64,000 bases of DNA from Diacronema lutheri. Lineage: Eukaryota; Haptophyta; Pavlovophyceae; Pavlovales; Pavlovaceae. Below the pieces are notes generated by a model. It saw nothing but the letters and a program-made list of their open reading frames with translations, was not told the DNA's origin and did not search any database. Positions within the stretch are counted from its first letter, which is position 1. Each line of letters begins with the position of its first letter. Of this stretch, positions 38,768-49,471 are shown in pieces. The DNA is taken from the NCBI GenBank assembly GCA_019448385.1, contig JAGTXO010000037.1:248001-312000 (forward strand), written 5' to 3'. Position numbers and translations under genes: made by a program.

Positions 38768-41700
38768 GCGGCTGCACGTCGCCGGTGGGCGCGTCGACGC
38801 CGGCGGAGGCGGCGCGCGGCACGACGACCGTTCCGCCGCGCCGGTTGGCCGCGTCGATGGCGGCTCGCACCGCCTCGTTGTCCGCGCACAGGTGCTCGCA
38901 CAGCGCGCTGAGCGCGCCAAGGCGCTCGGCTGTGCGCAGCTCGCCATACTCGCCACCCGAGCGCAGCCGCGCGCACGCGGTCGCGACAGCGGCGCGGCGC
39001 GCGCCGCAGCCGCCGACCGCGCCCGTCCGCTCGAGGTGTTCGAGGAGGCAACGCAGCGCCTCGGGCCACGTGAGCGAGCCGAGCAGCCCGCCGCCCGCGC
39101 CGAGCAGCGCGCGCGCGCCGTGCGCTGCGAGCGCCGCGGCCGCGCCGCCGCGCGCCCAGCACTGCGCCCAGTGGAGAAGTCCGGCGAGGTGCAGCGCGCC
39201 GCCGCCGTCGCCACCGCCGTCCGCGTGCGCGCCGGCGTGCGCGGCGGCGCTCAGCGCCGCGCGCAGCGCCGGGCTCGCGAGCGCCTTTGCGAGCAGCGCG
39301 ATATGAAGCAGCTCCGTCGCCAACGCGCACCGGGCGGCGGACGCGAGCTCGGCGTGCGCGTGCGCGTGCGCGTGCGCGTGCGCGCGCCGAGCTCGCGCCG
39401 GGCCGGCGGGCGCGCACGCAGCGGACGCGGCAGGCGCGCCGCAGAGCGGCTGCGCGGGCGCGAGCGCGCGCGTGCCGAGCGGCAGCGGCTGCACGGGCGG
39501 TTGGCGCTGCCGATCGGCGCCAACCGCCGCCAGCGGCTGCACGGGCGCTTCGGCGGCGGTTGGCGCGTCGCTCGGCGAGGCGGCGGCGGTTGGGAGCAGC
39601 GGCGGCGGGCGGAGCGGCGCGCGCACGCAGCCGCCCACCGCGTCGCGCGCCGCCTCGTACGCGACGAGGAGCGCGCGCCTCTGCGCGCGCCCGGCGGCGT
39701 CGTCGCCGTCGCCGCCGTCGTCGGCCACGCCGCTGTCCGCGCACAGCCAAACGAGTAACTCGGCGGGGCAGCGAGGGCAGCCATCGTGCGGGATGCCGAG
39801 CGGCTGCGCGAAGGCCTTGATGAAGGCGAAGCAGTGCAGCAGCTCGGCGCCAAGCTCGTACTCGGCGCACGGCGTGGCGGCGGGCGTGGCGGCGGGCGTG
39901 GCGGCGGGCGCGGCGGCGGGCGCGGCGGCGGGCGCGGCGGCGGGCGCGGCGGCGGGCGTGGCGGCGGGCGTGGCGTCGGCGGGTACGTCTGCGCGCGAGC
40001 GCGCAATCGGGCCGAGGAGGGACGAGCACACGGCGTGCGGTTGCGTGTAGGGCTGCGCCGGGAGGAATGGCGGCGCGCGCGCCTTCTGGCCGAGCCCGGC
40101 GAGCGCACCCGCCGCGGCCACGCCGCCGCTCGCGCCGGCCGCGCCGGCGGTGGCCGGCGTCGCGCTGATCGATGCGAGCGCGCACGCGCCCGCGCGCGCG
40201 GCGTGCGCGAGCGGCACCGAGCCCGGCGCCGCGTTGTGCGCCGCGCACGCCTCGAGCGCGGCGGCGCGCGCGCGTGCAAGGAGCTTCGCATGGTGTGCGT
40301 GCAAGGCACTCGCCGCGTTGAGCGCCGCGGCGGCGCTCAACTCGTTCTGCGCGAAGCGCGCGAGCGTCTCGGCGGGGATGCGCGAGAGCTCGCGCATCTC
40401 GCGCAGCGCGTCGCGGCTGCCTTGCACGTTCGACGACGCGGCCGCGAGGAGCGCGCGCAGCAGCAGCTGCTGCTCACTGAGCACAGCCGCGGACACCGGG
40501 CCTGCGGACAGTGGGCCTGCGGACAGTGGGCCTGCGGACAGTGAGCCCACGCCCGGCGCCGCGTGGAGCGGCTGGGCGCCAGCGACGTGCGGCGCTGCGG
40601 CGTCCACCAGCAGCTGCGTGCGCTTTTGCAGCAGCTGCTTCTCGTCGGCCGCGCCGGCGCACGCGCCGCAGCCGTTCGCGGCGGCAGGCTGCTGGCCGGT
40701 GGGCACGCGCACGCGAAGCTTGGTACCGCACGACGGGCACAGCACCTCGAGCGTGCAACCGAGCGGCGCGCCCGCCGGCGGGCGCGTGAGCAGCGAGTGC
40801 GTGCAGTGCGTGCAGTCGACGCGTAGCGTAATCGGACGGGCGGCAGCGCCGTTGGCCGTCGTGAGCGCGGGCGGTGCGGGCGCAGTCGCGCGTGGTGGCT
40901 GCGGCTGCGGCTGCGGCTGCGGCTGCGGCTGCGGCGGCGGCTGCTGCGCGCGCGCCTGCGCCTGCGCTCCGCCTCGCGCCTGCAGCTGCGCGGCGTGGCC
41001 GCAGCTGGCGCCCGTGCTGCCCGCGCCAAGCGCGCCCGCAGCCAAGCCGCCGCCGCCGCCGAGCGCGCCCGCGCCGCCACACGCCCACGGCTGCGCGCAT
41101 GACAGCGCAAGACCGTGTGGCGGCTCGCGCTGCGCGGCGGCGCTGCCGACCGGCCAACTCGCCTGCGCGCCCAAGTTGGCGGGCGCGGCAATGGGCAACA
41201 CCAGCTTCGCCCCCGCGCCCGTCGCCTCATGGGCGCCAGCCGCACGCTGCAGCTGCAGCTGCGTGCCCGTCGCCGGCTGCGGCAGCAGCTGCGGCAGCGG
41301 CCGCCCGTCGACGCCAACGCGCGGCTGCTCGGTGCACTGCGCGAGGCGGGCCGCCTCGTCGCGCTTGGCCTGCTGAGCGCTCGCCTCCGCCTCGCGCGCG
41401 TGCTGCTCCCTGGCGCGCGCCGCCTCGCGCAGCGCCATTGCGATTGACTCGGCGGGCACAAGCGACTTGAGCGGGTGGTGACACCTCTCGCATCGCGTCT
41501 TGATCAAGTGCTCGTACTCGCTGGCGCCGTCGGCGCCGTCGACGCCGTTGGCGCCGTCGGCGCCCTCTCCGTCGGCCGTACGGTCACTGCCCGCCACGCG
41601 CGTGCCCTCAGCCGCGCCGCTGCTTGAGCGGCGAGTGCGCACCTTGGTGTAGCCGACCGCCATGCTCGCGGCGGGCGCGGCGGCAGTGGGCGCGCGATCC

Positions 41701-42752
41701 GCCTCCTTGCCCTCGTTGGCGCGCCGGCGCTTCTTGGGCTTGGAGACGACGTTGGCCGTCGCGAGGTCCATCACCCGGTCGATCTGCAGCGCGCAGTTTG
41801 GGCAGGAGATCGCGAGGCGCACGCGCCCGAGCCAGCGATGGAGCGGTGCGGCTTGCGGAACCGCCGGCTGCTTGCTCGGCGCGGGCGGCGGCGGGCGGGC
41901 GGGCGACGGCGGCGCGAGGGGCGCGTGCGCGAGCTGCGCGCCGGCCGCGTGCGCGCACGCCACGCCGCCGCCCGCACCGCTCGCGCACGCCGTGTGCTGC
42001 TGCGCGTCGAGCGCCGCCGCGGCCGGGTTGGGCCCAATCGCTGCTTGCAGCCTGACGCCGCATGCGGGGCAGTCGTATAGCACGGAGCCGCCGGTGCACA
42101 GCGCTTCGAAGGGCATGGCCCAGAGGAACTCGCACGTGCACGACGGGCATATCGTCCGGCGCGCGCAGCGCCGCGCCTGCTCCTCCGTGAGCGACGGCGC
42201 GGGCGCGTCCGCTGTTTTGCCGCCGAGCGATGCCGGCGCGCCGTGCGTGTCGTGCTGCGCGCGCTGCTCGGGATCGCGCGGCGCGCGTGCGCCACCCGTG
42301 TCACACTTTGTCGAGGACGCTGCGCGCGCCAGTCCGCCCTCGCGATCGCCCGCCGCCGCGCCCAACGCCGCGCCCGCTGCCGCGCACGCTCCGGCTCCAG
42401 GCGCTGCGCGGCGCGCGCCGTCCGCCGCCGCGATGGCCGCGTCAGCGGCCGGCGCGCCGGCACGGGCAAAGCGGAGCGCATCGGCGAGCGTGACGAAGCT
42501 CCGCGCTCCTGTCGGGTCGCACCACTCATAGCGCGCGGCCTCCTCCGCAGCCCGCGCGGACGACGCCGCGTGCGAGCCACGAGCGCCCGGCAGCGTGCGC
42601 AGCGACCAGCCTTCGGGCAGGCTTTCGAGCTGTGCATGCGCAGTGCGCAGCGCAGGCGCGCGCGACGGCGCGCCAGCGGGCAACGCCGATGCCGCGCCCG
42701 ACGGCGCGCCGTCCCCGCGGCCACCACCGGCCGCGCCGCTGCGCGAGGGCAT
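35640..42752 (-). CDS. Giant MBD and triple-PHD chromatin reader, 2370 residues
   Basis: Single frame on the minus strand. An MBD-like domain sits near the start (nt ~42635-42450): LPEGWSLRTLP, then YEWCDPTGARSF and DALRFA. It is followed by zinc-ribbon-like Cys pairs (CPSC...CPAC at nt ~42170-42050; CPNC ~41800; CERC ~41490; CTHC...CPSC ~40830-40700). After 1200 low-complexity residues come three PHD fingers: CAGC with CTACDRAFHPSC and CTRC (nt ~37320-37020); CAICDDGGKLLVCDECDLAY (~36950-36810); CDACGDVGELLLCDDC (~35920-35770). PHD fingers read histone tails and MBDs bind (methyl-)CpG DNA, so this is probably a nuclear chromatin regulator. I use the Met at 42752; an upstream Met at 42962 would add 70 residues in clearly less GC-rich, repeat-bearing sequence. 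Confidence 0.85.
38722..38770 (-). repeat. GGC run coding poly-Ala
   Basis: GCGGC trinucleotide run coding about 16 Ala on the minus strand in the PHD/MBD protein. Confidence 0.8.
39873..39975 (-). repeat. 12-bp repeat coding Ala-Ala-Thr/Ala-Pro
   Basis: Units of GTGGCGGCGGGC or GCGGCGGCGGGC repeat about eight times, coding PAAT/PAAA on the minus strand. Confidence 0.85.
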
Positions 42753-43188
42753 CGCGCCGCTGGGCAGGTTGACCAGTGAAGTGCCCGGCTTGCTCTGTGT
42801 TGATCTCAGTCGCGGCGTGACACAATCATTGGGATTTGGGACAGGCGTGGTCACTCCCGGATCCTTCTCCGGACTCACCACCAGACCCGGATCCCTCTCC
42901 GGACTCGATAAAGGACCCGAAACGGCTGAACGCAGCTCCGGGGGGTCGGACACGGCGTTCACAACGGTTGTGCGCGTGTCAGCGTCACGGCATGCTCATC
43001 ACACTGATCGCCGATGTGAAGGTGTCTGTGAGTGGCCGAGTGCGGCACAGCCCGGCCCGCACAGTCCGAACGCAGCCAGGAGACTGGTGAGAGTCCAAGA
43101 GGGGCCTTCGAAATGGGGTGTGCTGAGCCAGTGTACCGTGCATCTCCCAAGGGGTGTGCCGGCTCGATGTCACTGATATCGTCTGCCT

Positions 43189-43223
<35 letters not shown>

Positions 43224-43553
43224 CGACATGCACTGCACTCTCCTCACTGCCGCAGTGCCGCGGCCGCCTTGGGTCGACAGTCCAGACGACCGTGGGGCGG
43301 CCTATGCAGTGCGCGCGCTCAGCGCGCGCTGCGCTGAGCACGTGCGGGCAATCTGAGGGAATTGAGGTGGGAAAAGAAGCAGCTGAGAAGAAGGAGGACG
43401 TGTAAGTGGGGAGGGACTGTCAACAGTTCAGTTCTGCACTCCGTTTGAACTCCAATTTCGCGCCATGCCCTGACTTATACTGGCCCTCCGCCATTCTTTC
43501 GTGTGGGGCATCTCGCCCGTTCGGCGCTCTCGCCGCCGCGATCGCACGCGCCG
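42753..43553. promoter_or_regulatory. 801-bp divergent control region of PHD/MBD and USP48 genes
   Basis: The longest gene-free stretch in the window, with visibly lower GC. It contains a 21-bp direct repeat 30 bp apart (42856-42876 and 42886-42906, beginning CCCGGATCC and ending TCCGGACTC), a 34-base G homopolymer at 43190-43223, and a TATA-like TGACTTATACTGG near 43471-43483, upstream of the USP48 ATG. The G run could form a quadruplex or act as a nucleosome-excluding element. The minus-strand frame extends into this region to 42962 but I regard it as non-coding. Confidence 0.55.
43190..43223 (+). repeat. Poly(G) tract, 34 bases
   Basis: Uninterrupted G homopolymer in the divergent control region. 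The exact length may be a sequencing or assembly estimate. Confidence 0.85.
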
Positions 43554-45260
43554 ATGGGGACTTCTGGCGCGCGCAAGCCTGGCGCGGTGCGCAAGCCAGG
43601 CGCGTCACGGTCAAGCGCGCGCGTGCGCCCGCCCGCCGGCGAGCCGGCGGCCAAGCGTCAGCGCGGCGGGCCGACGGCGGCAGCTGGCCAGCATGCGGCG
43701 CCCGCGCCTGCGCGTCCCGCAGGGGGGGCGGTGGCGGCGACGACGGCGCCGCCGTCGGTCGTGCCGGTCGTCGCGCCGGTCGCGCTCGTGCCGCTCGCCC
43801 CGCTCCCTTCGATCGTGCCGACGGGCGGCGCGGCGCGCGAGGAGGTGCTGCACGTCGCGCGGATGATCAGAGCAGCGTACACTGAGGGCGTGCCGTGCCG
43901 CGCGCGCGTGCACTCGTCAGCCTTCGGGAAGAGGCAGGTGAACTGCGCGCGCAACCCGAATTGCCTCCTCTACGCGCTCACGCGCGGCCTCTGGGCCAAG
44001 GTCCCGCCGAGCGTCGCGGCGATCGACGCGGAGGCCGCGCACCCGGCGCGTGCGCTGCTCGAGCCCGGCGGCTGCCCGATCCGGCTCGGCTACGCGGGGC
44101 TCTCAAACTTGGGCTCGACGTGCTACATGAACTCGCTGCTGCAGACGCTCTACGCGCACGCCGACTTCCGCGAGGCCGTCTTCCGCACCGCGCCGCCCGA
44201 CACGGGCGACGACGATGGCGGCGGCGCGGGCGGCGGGCTGCGCGACGCCGCAGTCGAGCTCGGCGCGGCGCAGGCGAGCGCGGCCGCCGCCGCATCGTGC
44301 GCGCTCGCGCAGCTGCGGCGCACCTTCGCTGAGATGCAGTGCGGCGGGCCGCAGGTCGTGCGGCCCCATTCTCTCGTCCGCGCGCTGCGCCTCGACACGA
44401 GGGTTCAGCAGGACGCGCATGAGTTTGGGCAGCTCCTCCTCGCGCACATCGACGCGCAGATGCGCGCCTTGCCCGAGCGGCGAGCGCCCGCTGAGGTGCG
44501 CGAGGCGGTCAGCCGCACCTTTGCCGGAAAGTGCGCGCGCACGGCGCGCGCGCGCGCGCTCCGCTCGCCCGTGCGCCCGCGCCCGTCGCCGCCCTTCCCC
44601 GTGTCACCGCTCACAGCGCCGCACGCACCTCCTCTGCCCCTGCGCCGCGCTGCCGCGCCGCGCCGCGCCGTGCCGCAGGTACGCGTTCCACACGCGCTGC
44701 TCGGGCTGCGGGCAGCTGTCTGAAGGTTCGCACACGCATCACGACTTCCTCGAGCTCGAGCTGCCCGTGCGCGGCCACCGCACGCTGCAGGGCGCGCTCC
44801 GCGCCTTCTTCGCGCAAGAGGCGCTCACGGGCGCGAACGCCTTCGCATGCGGCGCGTGCGAGCGCCGGTGCGACGCGACCCGGCAGATTGTGCTGTGCGA
44901 GCTGCCGCAGGTGCTCACCGTGCAGCTGCTGCGCTATTCGTACGACGTGCGCTCGGGCCAGCGGAAGAAGTGCGCCGACGCCGTCCAGTTCGCGCGCGGC
45001 CTCGACGTGCGCGCGTTCCTCGCGCCGAGCGCGCGCGCGGCGGGCGGCGGGCGGGCGGACGAGCGCGCTTTGGTGGACAGCGCGTCGGTGAACGGCGCGC
45101 CTGTGGACGGCGCGCCGGCGGAGGGTGCACCCGATCGCGCCGCCGTCACATCTGAGGACGGCGCGCTGTATGAGCTGACCGCCGTGCTCTCGCACGTGGG
45201 CAGCGCGGCGAGCAGCGGCCACTACACGGCCACCTGTCTGCTGCCCGCCGCGTACGCGGA

Positions 45261-45321
<61 letters not shown>

Positions 45322-48300
45322 TCCAACGCGGGCGCGGCGGGCCACGGCGGCTGCACGTGGGTGCACTTCAACGACGAGACCGTCACGACGGTCACGCATC
45401 CCACCGACGTGCCGGGGGTGCGCGGCCACGCGCCCGTCTCCCTCAGCGCGGCGGACGGCGACGCGGGCGCGGCGGCGGACGGCGGCGCGAGCGGCGGTGC
45501 GGGCAGCGCCGGCGACGTCGCTGACGGCGGCGTGAGCTGGGCAGGCCCCGTGTACCGCTCATCGTCCGCGTATATGCTCGTCTACCGCCGCGTGCTGGCG
45601 CCAAGCGCCGACGAGCCGCCGCCGGCCGCGGCGGGCGCGGCGCGCGGCGTGGCACGGCGCGCGCTGCTCGCCGCGCGGCTTGGCGAGAGCATCGCGCGCG
45701 CGCGCATCCCGCGCCCGCCCGCCGAGCTGCTCGGCGCGCTGACGAGCGAGGCGACCGAGGAGAGCGCGCTGGCCGCGAGCCTCGCCAGGCGCAGGGCCGC
45801 CGCCGAGGCGTGCGTTGCCGAGCGGCGCGCGCAGGTCGCCGCCGTCCTCGCCGCGCTGCGGCCGCCGGCCGGCGCCGCGGAGGCGTCGTCGCTCGCCGCC
45901 GCGGCCGTGCACGCGCTGCGCGGCGGTGGCGGCGGCGCGGCGGCGAGCGCGCTCGGGCCCGCCGCGGCGGCGGCCGCCGCCAAGCTCGCCGTGCCCGGCT
46001 GCGGCGTCGGTTGGGAGCCGCCGCCCGCGGGCGCGCGCGCGCCGCCGCTTCCGCTCGAGGCTGGGCTGTGCTGGCTGCCCGCGCGGTGGCTCGACGCTTT
46101 CGTTTACGCGGATGCGGGCGGCGGCGGGGCGAACGGCGAGGCGGCGGGCGGCGTCGCCGACGACGGCGGCGACGAGCGCGACGCGCCCGCGGACGAGCGC
46201 GCGCGCGCCTGCGCGCCGGCCGCGGGGCAGACGGAGGTCGCGGGGCAGACGGAGGACGCGGGGCAGACGGAGGACGCGGGGCAGACGGAGGTCGCGGGGC
46301 AGACGGAGGACGCGGGGCAGACGGAGGTCGCGGGGCAGACGGAGGACGCGGGGCAGACGGAGGTCGCGGGGCAGACGGCGGACGCGCCGGAGGATGCGCT
46401 CGCCGCGCCGCGCCGCACATCGCCGGCCGCGCCCGTTGCGCGCGCGCAGCGGCCGCCGCGCGCGCGCGACGCCGCCGCGGCGGTTGGTGACGCCGCCGAT
46501 GCGGCCGACGCGGCCGGCACGTCGGACAATGCGATACCGCACGCCGCGGCGCGCGCGGGCCGGCCGGCCGCCGTGCAGCCGCCGCTGCGCGTCGGGCCGA
46601 TCGACCTGTCCGCGCTGCGCTGCGCGCACGGTTTGCTCAATCCGGCGCTCGCGGACCGGACGAAGCGTGTCTCGACGGCGGCGCTGTGGCGCTGTGTGCA
46701 GCTGTGCGGGCATGCGGCCGAGCCCATCGAGGAGCACGTGCGACGCTTCCCGCAGCTCGCGCTGGCGCACGCCGGCTGCCTGGCGCCGGCCGACGCGCGC
46801 CGGCCGACGCCGAGCGACGGCGGCGCGCCGCGCGACGCGGTGCTCGTCGGCGGCGTGCTGCTGCCCGCGCAGCTCGAGGCGCAGCTGCGCGCGCGCCTCG
46901 CCGCGCCGCTCTGCGGCGCGTCGGTGTACTGCGTCGAGTGCATCAGCGGCAACGACTCGGCGGCGCGCAGCGCGCGCGAGGCACGCGAGGCGCTCGAGCG
47001 CGCGCGCGCGCTCGTGCTGCAGCAGACGCTGCCGCTGCCGCCCGCCGAGCCAAAGGCGGGCGCGCGACCGCCGCCGCGCGCGCCGCGCGCGGGCGCGACG
47101 GCCGCGGACGCGCCGCCCGCCGGCGAGGGCGAGGGCGAGGGCGAGGCGAAGGCAAAAGTGGAGGAGGGGGCTGAGGTCGCTGAGGTCGCTGACGGGGCGG
47201 AGGGGGCGGAGGGGGCGGAGGGAGCGGAGGGGGCGGAGGGGGCGGAGGGGGCGGAGGGGGCGGAGGGGGCTGAGGGGGCGGACGGGGCGGAGGTTGTTGA
47301 GAGGGCTGAGGGGACGGAGGTTGTTGAGAGGGCTGAGGTCGTTGAGCGGCGGCGCGCGCCTCGCGCGGACGCGTGCGCTGAGCACGCGCCTTGCGCGGAC
47401 GGCAGCCCGGACGGCAGCCCGGACGGCAGCCCAGGCGGCAGCCCGGACGGCAGCACGGCGCAGGAGCAGGGCGGTGGCGCCGAGCGGCCACCGCCAGCCG
47501 CGCCGCCCTCGCCGGAGCGCGATGCGCCGCCAGCGGCCGACGGCGAGGCAACGGGCGCGGTCGGCTGCTCGCGCGACGCGCGGCCGGTCAGCGCGAGCGA
47601 CGCCGACACGCGCGTTGGCGCGCGTGTCGGCGAGGCGGCGGAGGTGGCGGCGGTGGTGGCGGCGGTGGTGGCGGCGCACCCGCCGGCCGTCGCCGCGCCG
47701 CCGCCAGGCCACGCCGACGGCGCCCAGCCGCAGGCCAAGCGGCCGCGCACCGCGCACGCGCCGGGCAGCGCGCCCGACGTCGCCGTCGGCTCGCTCGCCG
47801 CCGACGCCGGCGCCAGCAGCAGCGGGCGCACCGCCACTGCGTGCCTGCAGCGCGCGGGCGACGAGATGGACGGGGATGGACGGAATGGACGCGACGAGAC
47901 GGCCGGCCGGCCACCTGCCGACGCGGCCGCCGGTGCGCCCGGTGCTTGTGGCCGCGCCGAGCAGAGCCGCGCGAATGCGGGCGGTGGCACGCTGCACGTC
48001 GAGGCGCCGGCCATCGTGGCCGCGGCCGCCGATGCCGGCGCGCTCGGCGCGAGACGCGCGCACGGCCCGGTGGAGGCGGTCACGGAGTGTGCGCCGGAGA
48101 CGCACGGGCCGGACGGCGTGGCCGAGCCGCGCCGCGCGGATTGCGCGCCGGCGGAGGCGAGCGCAGCTCGCGCAGCGCTCGAGCGTGCGCGCGGCGTGCG
48201 CGAGCCTCTCGAGCAGCGCTTGCACTGGCCGGCGGTGAAGGCGGCGGCGGGCGGGAGCGCGAACGAGGACATGCGCGGCGGCGATGGCGGCGGTAACGGT

Positions 48301-49428
48301 CGCGCACGCGACGGCGAGCCCACGCCGCCGCAGACCGCGTCGCCGTCCTCCGCGCCAACGTCGGCCGCGCGCGACGCGCAGCCGCAGCCGCGCGCTGCGC
48401 CCTCGCCCGCGCGCGCCGTGGAGCAGCACACGGAGCAGCACACGGAGCAGCACACGGAGCAGCACACGGAGCAGCACACGGAGCAGCGCACGGAGCAGCA
48501 CACGGAGCAGCACACGCAGCAGCACACGGAGCAGCGCACGGAGCAGCACACGCAGCAGCACACGCAGCAGCACACGCAGCAGCGCACGGAGCAGCACACG
48601 CAGCAGCGCACGGAGCAGCACACGGAGCAGCGCACGGAGCCGCACACGGAGCAGCACACGGAGCAGCACACGGAGCAGCGCACGGAGCAGCACACGCAGC
48701 AGCGCACGGAGCAGCACACGGAGCAGCGCACGGAGCAGCGCACGGAGCAGCACACGGAGCAGCGCACGGAGCAGCTGCAGCGCGTGCGGTACACGGGCGA
48801 TTGCGTGGCGACGCGCCGCCGGCGTGGCGCCGTGTACTGTGTGCACGAGCTGCTCGCGCAGCTGCCGGCGGGCTGGCTCCTGCGCGTCGTGCCGCGCAGC
48901 ATGACCGCCGCGTCAAAGCACACCTGCAAGAAGCGTCACGGGCTGCCCTTCATCGATTACTACTGGTACCCACCCGATGGGAGCGCTTCGAGCTCGTCCA
49001 TGGCGGACGCGCTCGCGCGCGCGGCCGCGATGGCGCGCACGCCCGACGCCGCGCCGGCCGAGGCGACGCCCGCGCGGCCGCCGAGCGCGCGCTGCACCGC
49101 CTCGACCGCGGGCGACGCGCGCGTCTCGCCCGCGCGCCGCGGCGATCTGCCCGACGGGCCGCCGCCTGGCGCGTCGCCAAGGGCGCGCGCCGGTAGCAGC
49201 GGGGCGGCGCCGGCGGCAGACGGCGCGCCCACATCGCCGCCGCCCGTACGCGTGAGCAAGCGCATGGCCGCGCGCGCGACGCCGCCGCTCGCCGCGCCGC
49301 TGCCCACGGAGGCCGCGCCGGCGGCCGGGCTGTCTCCGCGCAGGGCGGCGCGCAACGCCAAGCGCCGCGCTGCGCACGAGGTGCAGCGCGCGGTGAAGCG
49401 AGCGGCGGCCGCGGCCGGACCGGGCGGT

Positions 49429-49471
<43 letters not shown>

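Noticed and set aside
42753-42962. 70-residue N-terminal extension of the PHD/MBD protein
   Set aside because: Sequence GC drops sharply, and the PERDPG/PEKDPG similarity is just the 21-bp direct repeat. Kept as an alternative, not the preferred start.
48418-48777. CRISPR-like or centromeric repeat array
   Set aside because: Units are 12 bp, have no spacers and stay in the reading frame of USP48; it is a coding minisatellite.
45559-48929. Two minus-strand open frames of about 940-1095 codons opposite USP48
   Set aside because: Their repetitive LLRALLRV or CSVCCSVR sequences are simply the EQHT minisatellite read backwards; USP48 domains on the plus strand are secure.
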